Shown here piece after piece: positions 53,957 to 63,429 of a stretch of DNA of 64,000 bases. Origin of the DNA: Fodinisporobacter ferrooxydans (GTDB taxonomy: Bacteria; Bacillota; Bacilli; Tumebacillales; MYW30-H2); contig NZ_CP089291.1 of NCBI RefSeq assembly GCF_022818495.1, positions 1,909,001-1,973,000 on the forward strand, in the 5' to 3' direction. The notes under the pieces were generated by a model, which saw nothing but the letters and a program-made list of their open reading frames with translations, had not been told where the DNA came from and ran no database searches. Each line of letters starts with the position of its first letter. Position 1 is the first letter of the stretch. The translations under genes and the position numbers were made by a program.

Positions 53957-55648
53957 ATGATGAGTTCATTCTATGCAAATAAGCCTTGGTTAAAGCAATA
54001 TGCAGATTATGTACCTAGTGAATTTGCAATTCCCCAGAAAAGCATGATTGATATCTTTGAGGAAGTTGCGGCAGCCCGCCCTGACGCACCAGCGATCCAT
54101 TACTTCCATGATACCATTTCCTATGGGACCCTAAATGAATGGGCCGATCGATTTTCATCATTGTTGGCTGAGAATGGAGTTGGCAAAGGGGATCGTGTTG
54201 CAGTTTATACCCAAAATAATCCGCACTTTTTAATCGTTGTCTATGGCGCATGGAAACGCGGGGCAATTGTTGTTCCGTTAAACCCGATGTTCAAGGAAAA
54301 AGAACTCAAATACCACCTCAATGATTCTGCGGCCAAAGTGTTGGTTGCACTTGATTCCTTGTATGAACAATTTGGCCGATCAGTCGTTCCGAATACACAG
54401 GTGCAAGTCGTGGTAACCTGCCATGAAAGTGATTTTGTTTCAGATATCAGTGCAGTTCCAATGTTGGAAAAAACGCGCAAATTGCCGGTAACAGATACGA
54501 TTGATATGATCACTACTCTCTCGGAAATACAAGTTGACGCGGTTGGGCGCGATCGGGTAGCGGTTGAGCCTGGTGATATTGCATTATTGGTATATACCTC
54601 AGGAACCACGGGGCAGCCCAAAGGAGCGATGAACCTTCACAGCAATCTGGCATTTAATGCCGAAGTGTATCAACGTTGGATGCAGTTGGAGGAGAATGAT
54701 AAAGTTTTGGGGATCGCCCCGTTGTTTCACATTACCGGGATTGTGGCACATATGTGTGTGGCGCCACTTGCTGGCATACCGATTGTACTGCTGCACCGGT
54801 TTGATCCTGAAGCGGTTCTTAATTTCACAGAAAAATGGCAGCCGACGATGACGGTTGGTTCCATTACAGCATATATTGCGCTGATGAATACCCCATCCGC
54901 TGCTATCCGCAATTTCCGCTCGATGGTCAAATGCTACAGCGGGGGTGCCCCCATTCCACCAAGTATTGTAGAAAACTTCCAAAAAAAAATGGGCCCATAT
55001 ATTCACAATGTGTATGGTTTGACGGAGAGCAACTCGCCCTTGACTGCCGCACCATTTGGTGTAGCGGCTCCAGTAGACAAAGCAAGTGGTGCATTGTCTG
55101 TTGGGGTGCCTATCCCGAATTGCGAGGTACGAATTCTTGCACTTGAGGATCCGAACAAAGAAGCCGGTGTGGGTGAGGAAGGTCAGCTCGCTGCAAAAGG
55201 GCCGATGATTTTTGCAGGATATTGGAATAAACCTGAAGCAACTGAAAAAGCGTTTCATGATGGTTTCTTTTTGACAGGCGATGTTGCTGTCATGGATGAG
55301 AATGGTTATCTTTACATCGTCGATCGTAAAAAGGACATGATTATCGTGTCTGGCTTCAAAGTATGGCCACGTGAAGTAGAAGATGTTTTGTATCAACATC
55401 CGGCTGTGAAAGAAGCGGCGGTTGTCGGCGTACCGGATCCCTATCGGGGGGAAACGGTAAAAGCCTTTGTGTCTATCAAGGATGAGTATCTCGGTAACGT
55501 AATGGCAGAAGAGATCAAACAGTTTTGCAAGGAACGTTTAGCTGCCTACAAATATCCTCGGATGGTAGAGATTTTGGATCAAATTCCGAAAACAACATCA
55601 GGTAAATTTTTGCGACGTGAACTTCGGGATCGGACTGTCAACCAGTAA
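53957..55648 (+). CDS. Acyl-CoA synthetase (AMP-forming)
   Basis: 563 residues of the ANL superfamily. P-loop YTSGTTGQPKGAMN, adenine motif VYGLTESNSPL, GYWNKPEATEKAF, hinge VDRKKDMIIVSGFKVWPREVE and the catalytic Lys in KTTSGKFLRREL. It activates a carboxylic acid with ATP and CoA, the entry step of the pathway, comparable to LvaE. Last gene of the operon, followed by a terminator. ATG 53957 or 53960. Confidence 0.93.
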   Translation: MMSSFYANKPWLKQYADYVPSEFAIPQKSMIDIFEEVAAARPDAPAIHYFHDTISYGTLNEWADRFSSLLAENGVGKGDRVAVYTQNNPHFLIVVYGAWKRGAIVVPLNPMFKEKELKYHLNDSAAKVLVALDSLYEQFGRSVVPNTQVQVVVTCHESDFVSDISAVPMLEKTRKLPVTDTIDMITTLSEIQVDAVGRDRVAVEPGDIALLVYTSGTTGQPKGAMNLHSNLAFNAEVYQRWMQLEENDKVLGIAPLFHITGIVAHMCVAPLAGIPIVLLHRFDPEAVLNFTEKWQPTMTVGSITAYIALMNTPSAAIRNFRSMVKCYSGGAPIPPSIVENFQKKMGPYIHNVYGLTESNSPLTAAPFGVAAPVDKASGALSVGVPIPNCEVRILALEDPNKEAGVGEEGQLAAKGPMIFAGYWNKPEATEKAFHDGFFLTGDVAVMDENGYLYIVDRKKDMIIVSGFKVWPREVEDVLYQHPAVKEAAVVGVPDPYRGETVKAFVSIKDEYLGNVMAEEIKQFCKERLAAYKYPRMVEILDQIPKTTSGKFLRRELRDRTVNQ

Positions 55649-55687
55649 GATGTGGTGTAATGGTGTCTTAGAATCATGTAGAGTACC

Positions 55688-55720
55688 CGGATGAGGTGAT
55701 AAACGACTTCATCCGTTTTT
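55688..55720 (+). terminator. Terminator of the catabolic operon
   Basis: CGGATGA / TCATCCG with a 14-base loop and TTTTT. Confidence 0.85.
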
Positions 55721-55857
55721 ACTATTTGTAGCACGCGATATTTAAGTTTTATCTAGTTTTATTATAAAAAGTTTTGTGTATCAATGTCCTATTTCTCCTT
55801 AATTGCTCATTCTATCGAGCAAGTTTATGGAAGTTTACTGTGAAAGGGTGATACATA

Positions 55858-56100
55858 ATGGAAAGATTGCCGGCACAAGTAGCTGAGCGGTTAGTATTGC
55901 CTGTGATTGCTGCCCCGATGTTTCTTGTGTCAAGTCCACAAATGGTTATGGAAGGTTGCAAAGCTGGCATTATCGGGTCAGTTCCATTATTAAATGCTCG
56001 AACTGTAGGATATTTTGGATGAGCGGATGACGCGCATTCGAAATCAATGGGAGACTATGAAAATGTACAGTCGTATGTCTTGCAGGGCGATTATCCTCAT
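55858..56100 (+). pseudogene. Nitronate monooxygenase N-terminal remnant
   Basis: After AAAGGGTGATAC the frame reads MERLPAQVAERLVLPVIAAP, then MFLVSSPQMVMEGCKAGIIG, the start of nitronate monooxygenase (2-nitropropane dioxygenase). It breaks after LNARTVG by frameshift; the next frame gives LDERMTRIRNQWET. The FMN-binding body of the enzyme is missing. Confidence 0.7.
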
Positions 56101-56170
56101 CTGGAAACATTTTAAGCCACTCTGCATTTACAACTTTTTATTATGCAATAAACAAAAAACCATATTCTAA

Positions 56171-56704
56171 TTATAGATTCCTCTCTAACAAAATCCCCAC
56201 TTGCTCTGCCATAACATGAGGTGAATAAGGCATTCCATTCTTGAACCACCATTCCACTATCCCTACGTATGAGGTCACAATAAATTGAAGAATAACATCT
56301 TCATTTAATCCGTGATTTTTTCCTTTTGTTGTATCCACTTCGTTCTTGAACTCTTCGATAAGAAACTCATTGAGCTGACTACGAAAAGAAGGTGCTCCTT
56401 TGCTTGCTAACATGGTCGGAAAAAATAAATAATTCTTTTCGAGGTATTCGAACCAGGGCAAATTGGCCTCAGTAAATTCTACGTCAGCCAACGATTCGCA
56501 CATTTCCCGCATTTCATTAATATGTTCTCCAATTAATTTATCAAGCAAATCATATTTATCCACGTAATGGAGATAGATGGTCCCTCGGCTTACATTTGCC
56601 CTATCCGAAATATTCTGAATCGTTATGTCATCGAAATTTTTTTCAGACATCAGTTCGGAGAAGTAACAGTGAAGAAAAAATCCCTTTGCATAAACATTAA
56701 GCAA
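56171..56704 (-). CDS. TetR-family regulator, N-terminus atypical
   Basis: 177 residues. The TetR helix-turn-helix is visible (ITIQNISDRANVSRGTIYLH YVDKYDLL), and the C-terminal domain is TetR_C-like helical. The first 20 residues (MLNVYAKGFFLHCYF) do not fit the usual first helix, so the beginning may be altered by a frameshift or the start may be wrong. It is divergent from the allantoin-type operon and may regulate it, or the catabolic cluster on its other side. Confidence 0.75.
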   Translation of the reverse strand: MLNVYAKGFFLHCYFSELMSEKNFDDITIQNISDRANVSRGTIYLHYVDKYDLLDKLIGEHINEMREMCESLADVEFTEANLPWFEYLEKNYLFFPTMLASKGAPSFRSQLNEFLIEEFKNEVDTTKGKNHGLNEDVILQFIVTSYVGIVEWWFKNGMPYSPHVMAEQVGILLERNL

Positions 56705-56931
56705 GGGTTTTTTTATTTACAAAATAAATAAGAGTTCCGGAAGCAGTATGCAAAAGTACTCATATTTCAACGGTATTGCTCATCCTTCTGGAACAATCAT
56801 GCACAAAAAAAACGAATAATTTTATCCAAGCAGAACAATGACTTCCTAGTCATTCTCTTCTAGAATGAGACATATGGAATACTTTCTGCGGCAGCTACCA
56901 GAGAAAAAAAGGGAAAACAAGGTTGGGGGAA

Positions 56932-58182
56932 ATGGAATTGCAAAAAGTGGAGCAAGTAAAACTGTCCTATTCAATACCTTATTGGATCAAGGTAGTAATC
57001 GTATTTTTCCTGGGATGGGTGTTTATGTATGCCGACAGGGCTATTCTGAACCCTGTTATGGGGAACATAAAATCGGAATTTGGATTGACTAACTCCCAGG
57101 TTGGACTGATCAACAGTGTATTTTTCTTGACATATGCGGCTACACAAATTCCTTTTGGGATACTCGGGGACAAATTCAGCAGAAAAATGGTGTTGGTGCC
57201 CGGATTTGTCCTGTTTGGTATCCTTACCTGGATTACCGGAACTGTGACAAGCTTAGTTGCTTTTCTGCTCGCGGCTGCGGTTGTGGGGATCGGTCAAGGT
57301 GCATATTATGGTCCTCAGTTTGCATTGTCCTCGGAAGTCATCCCCAAAAAGTACCGTTCTTTGGGTAGCGCATTGATTAACAGCGGCGGTGCTTTTGGAA
57401 TTTCTTTAGGATATATTGCTTCCAGTTCCCTTACACTGGCATGGGGGTACAGCTGGCGCACTTCATTTTATTTGTTTGCGGTTCCTACGGTTTTGGTTGG
57501 ACTGTTCATCTGGAAGGTGATCAAAGAGGAAAGGAAGGATTGGCCGAAAGTCCACAGACAGAAATCTTCTGCGAACACGGGGATTACCCTGGCCTCTCTT
57601 TTCAAAAACCGGAATCTGATTGTCAGTTACATTGTAGTTTTCTGTTCTTTATACGGATTTTTTGTGATTCTCACCTGGTTGCCGTATTATCTTCAAACGG
57701 AACGTGGTCTGCAAGGCAGTCAAGTCGGGTTCATATCTTCTTTGACCGCTTGGGCGGCTATTCCCGGAGCCATTCTCTTTAGTACGATCTCGGATAAACT
57801 GGGCAGAAGGAAGCCGCTTGTCTTCATATTGCTTCCTTGTGCGGCCCTCTCGATTTGTGCGATTGCTTACATTCAAGATTTTTCATTATTGATTGTATTC
57901 TTATTGTGTTACGGATTAACCGGGAAGATCGCTCTCGATCCCGTCCTGGTTGCTTTTGTGGCCGACAATGCGCCGAAACAAGGGTACAGTACGGCGTTTG
58001 GTGTCTTTAACTTCAGTGGAATGTGTTCGTCCATATTGGCACCGTATATTACCGGTTATCTTGCGGACAAAACCGGAAGCATGGCAGCAGGTTTCTATTT
58101 GGCAGCAGCCCTGCTTTTGGTAGGATGTGTTGTGATGACATTTGCACAGGAAGGGAAAAAGGCAGAGGCTGAAGCTGTATAA
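56932..58182 (+). CDS. MFS transporter of the ACS (anion-cation symporter) type
   Basis: 416 residues, 12 membrane segments. The loop motif GILGDKFSRKMV follows segment 2 and FSTISDKLGRRKPLV lies in the second half. ACS members carry organic anions. It is the first gene of the AllF-AllK operon, so it may import an allantoin breakdown product or export oxamate; the substrate is a guess. The start at 56932 is preferred; a TTG at 56923 is also possible. Confidence 0.87.
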   Translation: MELQKVEQVKLSYSIPYWIKVVIVFFLGWVFMYADRAILNPVMGNIKSEFGLTNSQVGLINSVFFLTYAATQIPFGILGDKFSRKMVLVPGFVLFGILTWITGTVTSLVAFLLAAAVVGIGQGAYYGPQFALSSEVIPKKYRSLGSALINSGGAFGISLGYIASSSLTLAWGYSWRTSFYLFAVPTVLVGLFIWKVIKEERKDWPKVHRQKSSANTGITLASLFKNRNLIVSYIVVFCSLYGFFVILTWLPYYLQTERGLQGSQVGFISSLTAWAAIPGAILFSTISDKLGRRKPLVFILLPCAALSICAIAYIQDFSLLIVFLLCYGLTGKIALDPVLVAFVADNAPKQGYSTAFGVFNFSGMCSSILAPYITGYLADKTGSMAAGFYLAAALLLVGCVVMTFAQEGKKAEAEAV

Positions 58183-58208
58183 AGAAACGCAAAAACAGGA
58201 GGAAAAAG

Positions 58209-59939
58209 ATGCTGTACACAGTCATTAAATCAAATTCCTATCAAGACTCTGTAAGTCTGATGCTGTTGACGAACAAGCTGTCCGGCATGGAAGGCATCAA
58301 CCGGATCTCCATCATGATGGGGACTCCCGCCAACAAAGACATCTTTAAAAATACAGGGCTGTTGACCCCGGAAGTGGAAAGGGCCAATCCAAACGATATC
58401 TGTATTGTAATTGATACCGATCATGAGGAGTTGATTGCCCGAGCTGTTGGTGAAGTAGATTCTTTTCTGCAAAATCAGGCCTTGAAGACGCAGGGAGCCA
58501 ATTTCTCAACGGTGCGGACTTGGGAATCGGCACTTCGAACGCTGCCCGAAGCGAATTTGGCCCTTATTTCGATACCGGGCCACTATGCCGCCAAAGAAGC
58601 GGAGAAAGCCGTCGAAAAAGGAATGAATGTATTCATTTTCAGTGACAATATAAGCCTTGAAGAGGAGTACAGACTGAAACAGAAAGCGCGGGAAAAAGGG
58701 GTCTTACTGATGGGGCCGGACTGTGGAACCGGCATTGTCAGTGGTATCCCCTTGGCCTTTGCAAATGTTATAAAATCCGGAAACATTGGAATTGTGGGTG
58801 CATCCGGAACAGGTATTCAAGAAGTTGCCACGATTATTGATCGGTTGGGTAGCGGCGTCAGTCATGCAATAGGAACGGGGGGTCGGGATCTTTCGGAACG
58901 GATCGGGGCTTCTGCAGCAATTGAAGCTTTAAAAGGATTGGCGGCGGATGGCAAAACTGAAGTGATTGTGTTGATTTCCAAACCGCCCGCTGCAAAAGTA
59001 AGAGACAAAGTGATCTCCTTTTTAAAGATGTTAGGCAAACCGGCAGTAGCTGTCTTTATCGGGGAAATCCCGAAGCAGAACCATGATAACATCGTATATG
59101 CCTGGACTTTGGAGGATGCGGCCCGAAAGGCGGTAGAATTATCAAGCTGTATGGTAAATGAATCGCCCGTTTCGGAAAGCATAGAGCCGGTTGCGGGTCT
59201 CGAATCTCTGAAAACGAATCAGGTGCAGCGGTTCATTAAAGGTTTGTATTCGGGAGGAACCCTGGGTGCGGAAGCGGCCATGCTGATTCGCAACGGATTG
59301 GGGGGAATTGACGAAAGTGAACACAAAGATGGAGTTTTGCTCAAAATAGATGGTCACGAAATTATCGATTTGGGAGATGATGTCTATACACAAGGGCGCC
59401 CCCATCCGATGATTGATCCGAGACTCCGTAATGAAATGATTCTTCAGGCGGCCAAAGATCCGGGCGTAGCCGTGATTTTGCTGGATGTAGTACTTGGGTA
59501 TGGCTCACATGAAGATATGGCGGGGTCTCTTGCATCTGCCATTACAAAAGCTAACACGATTGCAGAAGAAGAAGGGAGAAAGCTGATCTTTATCGCATCG
59601 GTATGCGGAACGGCTGGAGATCCGCAAATCTATGAAGAACAAGCTGCAAAATTGGAGCATGCAGGCGTAATTGTCAAAGAGAGCAACGCCAGTGCTGCGC
59701 GTTTGGCGGCAGCAGTTGCCAAACATCTCAACAACGGGGCCGTTTCATCTGTCGAAGAGGCTGACGCGGCAGATTTCGTAAAGAACTTATTGAAGACCAA
59801 GCCTATAGTGATCAATATTGGATTGCGCCACTTTGCAGACACGATTCAGAGGTATGGCGGGCAGGTTGTTCAGTATGACTGGGCTCCCGCTGCCGGCGGC
59901 AATCAAAAGCTGGCCGGTCTATTGGCCAAACTCAAATAA
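58209..59939 (+). CDS. fdrA: FdrA/AllF, oxamate carbamoyltransferase subunit
   Basis: 576 residues resembling succinyl-CoA synthetase: the CoA-binding fold (ISIPGHYAAKEAEKAVEKGM), GPDCGTGIVSGIP and IGIVGASGTGIQEVATIIDR, plus a C-terminal domain ending in NQKLAGLLAKLK. In E. coli FdrA (AllF), YlbE (AllG) and YlbF (AllH) form an oxamate carbamoyltransferase that turns oxalurate plus phosphate into oxamate and carbamoyl phosphate. GGAGG lies before the ATG. Gene order here is the same as in E. coli. Confidence 0.92.
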   Translation: MLYTVIKSNSYQDSVSLMLLTNKLSGMEGINRISIMMGTPANKDIFKNTGLLTPEVERANPNDICIVIDTDHEELIARAVGEVDSFLQNQALKTQGANFSTVRTWESALRTLPEANLALISIPGHYAAKEAEKAVEKGMNVFIFSDNISLEEEYRLKQKAREKGVLLMGPDCGTGIVSGIPLAFANVIKSGNIGIVGASGTGIQEVATIIDRLGSGVSHAIGTGGRDLSERIGASAAIEALKGLAADGKTEVIVLISKPPAAKVRDKVISFLKMLGKPAVAVFIGEIPKQNHDNIVYAWTLEDAARKAVELSSCMVNESPVSESIEPVAGLESLKTNQVQRFIKGLYSGGTLGAEAAMLIRNGLGGIDESEHKDGVLLKIDGHEIIDLGDDVYTQGRPHPMIDPRLRNEMILQAAKDPGVAVILLDVVLGYGSHEDMAGSLASAITKANTIAEEEGRKLIFIASVCGTAGDPQIYEEQAAKLEHAGVIVKESNASAARLAAAVAKHLNNGAVSSVEEADAADFVKNLLKTKPIVINIGLRHFADTIQRYGGQVVQYDWAPAAGGNQKLAGLLAKLK

Positions 59940-59955
59940 ATACGGGGTGATACAG

Positions 59956-61215
59956 ATGTTTCAATCAATCGATGAGGCAAATCGTGCTGTAGTATCGAAA
60001 ATTTTGGAGGCTCAACCCTTCCTGGTGGATGTTGTACCCGCCAAGTTGGTCATTCCTGAACTGAACGGCAAAGTGCTTTTGCATGCCGGGCCGCCGATTG
60101 TGTGGGAAGATATGACAGGGCCCATGCAGGGTGCGTGTATCGGGGCGGCGCTCTTTGAAGGCTGGGCCAAGGATGAAACGGAAGCGAAGGATTTGCTGGA
60201 TAATGGCGGAGTGAAGTTTATTCCGTGTCATCAGATGAATGCTGTGGGTCCGATGGGAGGGATTACCTCAGGGAATATGCCGGTAATGGTGGTTGTCAAT
60301 AAGACTGAGGACAACAAGGCATATTGCACGATGAATGAAGGGATTGGCAAAGTCTTGCGTTTTGGAGCCTACAATTCCGAGGTGATCGAAAGATTGACAT
60401 GGATGCGCGATGTTCTTGGACCTAGTATCTCCAAAGCTTTGAAGTTTACTCAAGAAGGCATTAACCTGAATGTGATAATCGCCAAAGCTATTACGATGGG
60501 TGACGAGTTCCATCAGCGGAATATTGCCGGCTCGATGCTGTTGATGAAGGAACTGACCCCATACCTGCTGCGGGCGGCTATTCCAGCTGATGATTTGGAA
60601 AAAGTGATCAAGTTTTTGGCGGACACCGATCAATTCTTTCTTAACGTTATGATGGCAGCATGTAAAGCTTCTATGGACGCAGCCCGAACCATTCAGGAAG
60701 GAAGCGTTGTAACTGCAATGTCCCGGAATGGAAAGGAATTTGGAATCCGTGTCAGCGGATTGGGGGACCAATGGTTTACGGCTCCTGTTAATACGCCGCA
60801 GGGATTGTTCTTTACAGGGTATGCGCAAGAGGATGCGAATCCGGATATTGGGGACAGCGCAATCACGGAAGCTTATGGAGTTGGCGGGATGGCGATGGTT
60901 GCCGCGCCTGGCGTGACACGATTCCTGGGGGCCGGCGGCTTTGACAACGCACTTTCGATAAGCGAGGAAATGAAGGAGATCTGTGTGGGTTCAAACCCGA
61001 ATTTGCCGATTCCCACCTGGAATTTCCAAGGGGCATGTGTTGGGATTGACATTAGAAAAGTGCTTGAAACAGGGATTACCCCAATCATCAATACCGGTAT
61101 TGCACATAAGCAAGCGGGTATCGGACAAATCGGCGCGGGAACGGTACGCGCTCCGTTGGAATGCTTTGAAAAAGCTCTGATCGCCTTGGCTGAAAAAATG
61201 GGGGTTGAGGCATAA
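59956..61215 (+). CDS. allG: AllG (YlbE, DUF1116), oxamate carbamoyltransferase subunit
   Basis: 419 residues of the DUF1116 family. Typical segments are HAGPPIVWEDMTGPMQGACI, GITSGNMPVMVV and GTVRAPLECFEKALIALAEK. The start at 59956 follows GGGGTGAT; a longer frame would overlap fdrA without support. It pairs with the FdrA upstream and AllH downstream as one enzyme complex in the cytoplasm. Confidence 0.9.
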   Translation: MFQSIDEANRAVVSKILEAQPFLVDVVPAKLVIPELNGKVLLHAGPPIVWEDMTGPMQGACIGAALFEGWAKDETEAKDLLDNGGVKFIPCHQMNAVGPMGGITSGNMPVMVVVNKTEDNKAYCTMNEGIGKVLRFGAYNSEVIERLTWMRDVLGPSISKALKFTQEGINLNVIIAKAITMGDEFHQRNIAGSMLLMKELTPYLLRAAIPADDLEKVIKFLADTDQFFLNVMMAACKASMDAARTIQEGSVVTAMSRNGKEFGIRVSGLGDQWFTAPVNTPQGLFFTGYAQEDANPDIGDSAITEAYGVGGMAMVAAPGVTRFLGAGGFDNALSISEEMKEICVGSNPNLPIPTWNFQGACVGIDIRKVLETGITPIINTGIAHKQAGIGQIGAGTVRAPLECFEKALIALAEKMGVEA

Positions 61216-61227
61216 GGGGCCCGGGAC

Positions 61228-62154
61228 ATGAAAGTAATCGGCTATAATCCCGCCGTAATGGCAGTCATGAATGAAGTTCCGCGGGAAGGTATTGTTCACA
61301 GCAAATTTGCCAGCAGCGTGAATTTGCAATTTGGCGAGAGACTTGTAAATTTGGCAAACGAAGAGCACGGAAAGCTTCCGTTCGGGGTTCTGGTAAACGA
61401 AAAGGAACTGCCGCTTTTGATTCATGCAATTTCTCTTGGAGATTTCGTGTATTGGAATCCGCTAACTGAGGAACTTTCTTTCCGTCTGTCGGGACATGTC
61501 CTGGAATTTAAAGAAGGAAACCGCTTTGCGCAAAAGCCAAGAGTCACAACTTTCGACCTGGACAGGATCAAAAGGAATACCGGGAAATTGATCAACTTGC
61601 TGGTCGATGAAAACAGAAGCAACGGTTTCGGAGGAAGCATGGAAGATACAATCCTGGCGATTTTCGGAAATTTTGCCCGGAATTCCTCCTGTGATTCTTT
61701 TCCTCCAAGCTCTTCATTTGCGGAATCAATACAACAATTAAAACTTGCGTTTGTCAGCAGAAACAACAATTTAATGCAAGAAATTCTCAGATTTTTTATT
61801 GGACGGGGACCGGGATTAACTCCCAGCGGAGATGATCTGTTAATTGGTTTTTTGGTGGCGCTGGTCTATGGCCGGAAGGATACCGATTGGTTCATTTCCT
61901 GCATGGAAGAGTTGATCTTCTCTTCGGGCCGGTTGCTCACCACCCGGGTCAGTGAAGAATACCTTTATTATGCTGCCAGAAAACAATTCGGTTCCCACAT
62001 CCTTGAGCTTTGTGATGCAATCTTTTTCGAGCGCTTTGATGATGTAGACCTTGCATTGCAGAAAGCATTGAAGGTGGGTCATACTTCCGGAATGGATACA
62101 ATTATCGGGATATTATCTGGTCTTAGTTTGATATTGGGAGCGGATATGAAGTGA
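61228..62154 (+). CDS. allH: AllH (YlbF, DUF2877), oxamate carbamoyltransferase subunit
   Basis: 308 residues of the DUF2877 family. The signature GRGPGLTPSGDDLLIGFLVA lies near residue 190-210, and GHTSGMDTIIGILSGL near the end. It starts 12 bases after allG and overlaps the carbamate kinase gene by 4 bases. Third subunit of the transferase that splits oxalurate. Confidence 0.9.
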   Translation: MKVIGYNPAVMAVMNEVPREGIVHSKFASSVNLQFGERLVNLANEEHGKLPFGVLVNEKELPLLIHAISLGDFVYWNPLTEELSFRLSGHVLEFKEGNRFAQKPRVTTFDLDRIKRNTGKLINLLVDENRSNGFGGSMEDTILAIFGNFARNSSCDSFPPSSSFAESIQQLKLAFVSRNNNLMQEILRFFIGRGPGLTPSGDDLLIGFLVALVYGRKDTDWFISCMEELIFSSGRLLTTRVSEEYLYYAARKQFGSHILELCDAIFFERFDDVDLALQKALKVGHTSGMDTIIGILSGLSLILGADMK

Positions 62155-63149
62155 AAAAGAAAACGGTCTTGGCTGCCCTTGGCGGCAATGCAATCCTGCA
62201 GCCCAAGCAGGCGGCGACTTTTGAAAATCAAATGAAGAATGTGATTGAAAGCTGCAAATTTTTGGCAGATTTGGTTGCGAAGGGATACCGTCTGGTAATC
62301 ACTCATGGCAACGGACCTCAAGTGGGGAATATTTTGCGGCAAAACGAAGAAGCGAAAGATGTTATTCCGCCTATGTCTTTGGATGTATGCAGCGCGGAAA
62401 GCCAAGGATTTATCGGCTATATGATCCAGCAGGCGCTGCGTAATGAATTGGAAAAAATCGGTCTGGAGATCCCTGTTGCAAGCCTCGTGACCCGAGTGGA
62501 AGTCTCAATTGACGATGCTGCTTTTCATGATCCGAGTAAACCGATTGGGGGATTCTATACAGAACAAGAAGCGGCGAAACTGATGATCGAGAAAAATTGG
62601 CTCGTAAAGCCGGATGCCAACCGGGGGTGGCGGAGAGTGGTTCCGTCCCCAAAGCCGGTTCGAATTCTGGAATCGGATTCAATCATGAAATTACTGGATA
62701 ACGGGCACATCGTCATCGCCTGCGGCGGTGGCGGAATCCCTGTTGTAAAGGATAAGGATGGAGACGGTGTTTACCGCGGGGTTGAAGCTGTCATCGATAA
62801 GGATCTCAGCGGGTGTAAACTTGCGGAACAAATAGGCGCTGACTTGTTCGTTATTCTAACGGATGTGGAGCATGTATTTATCAACTACGGCAAAGAGAAC
62901 CAAATGGCCCTGCAGTCGGTCAGTGTTGGCCAGTTGGCGGAATATGTCCAACAGGGGCAGTTCAGCAAAGGGAGTATGGGACCGAAGATTGAAGCGGCAA
63001 TTTCCTTTGCTAAAACAGGCGGAAAATCAATTATCTGCGCTTTGGAAAAAGCGGCATTTGCTTTGCAGGGGAAAAGCGGAACGGTTGTTCACTCTGGACT
63101 CGCCGCAAACCACCAGCCAGATGTCAACAAAGGCAAACTGATTGTTTAA
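62151..63149 (+). CDS. arcC: Carbamate kinase
   Basis: 332 residues from a GTG start. Amino-acid-kinase fold: AALGGNAILQ, ITHGNGPQVGNIL, CGGGGIPVVKD, ILTDVEHVFINYG, KGSMGPKIEAA. It makes ATP from carbamoyl phosphate, harvesting the energy of the allantoin pathway, the role of AllK (YbcF) in E. coli. The GTG overlaps the allH stop, so it is coupled. Confidence 0.94.
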   Translation: MKKKTVLAALGGNAILQPKQAATFENQMKNVIESCKFLADLVAKGYRLVITHGNGPQVGNILRQNEEAKDVIPPMSLDVCSAESQGFIGYMIQQALRNELEKIGLEIPVASLVTRVEVSIDDAAFHDPSKPIGGFYTEQEAAKLMIEKNWLVKPDANRGWRRVVPSPKPVRILESDSIMKLLDNGHIVIACGGGGIPVVKDKDGDGVYRGVEAVIDKDLSGCKLAEQIGADLFVILTDVEHVFINYGKENQMALQSVSVGQLAEYVQQGQFSKGSMGPKIEAAISFAKTGGKSIICALEKAAFALQGKSGTVVHSGLAANHQPDVNKGKLIV

Positions 63150-63168
63150 TCTTGTATAATCTCAACGG

Positions 63169-63201
63169 GTTTCAGAGAATGCACTCTGAAACTCTTTTTT
63201 T
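63169..63201 (+). terminator. Terminator of the allantoin-type operon
   Basis: GTTTCAGAG / CTCTGAAAC with a 6-base loop, then TCTTTTTTTT. The following 230 bases to the permease hold only leader sequence. Confidence 0.9.
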
Positions 63202-63429
63202 TAGGGAAATGGATGGCTTGTTTTGCATTGGAACAACTTTTGTGCAACATTAACAAAAGAGGAATTTTATTTTGTATCAGTCAGCTGATGAAACGACGCA
63301 ATATTTCAATTATAATCCGTTATATAAGGTGACACTTAGCGTTAAGGAAATTAACATAAAATAGGAAGGTGCTCACTTCTGCCGTAAGTAAACCAGTTCT
63401 TAACAATTCATGGAGAGAGGGGTCACAAA

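Noticed and set aside
54599-55399. 266-codon minus-strand frame opposite the acyl-CoA synthetase
   Set aside because: The forward frame has all ANL motifs; this one is its shadow.
56788-56806. TGGAAC-like -24/-12 promoter before the MFS gene
   Set aside because: The GG-to-GC spacing is one base too short for sigma-54.
63228-63246. TGGAAC...TTGTGC sigma-54-like element before the NCS1 gene
   Set aside because: The -12 GC is replaced by GT at the required spacing.
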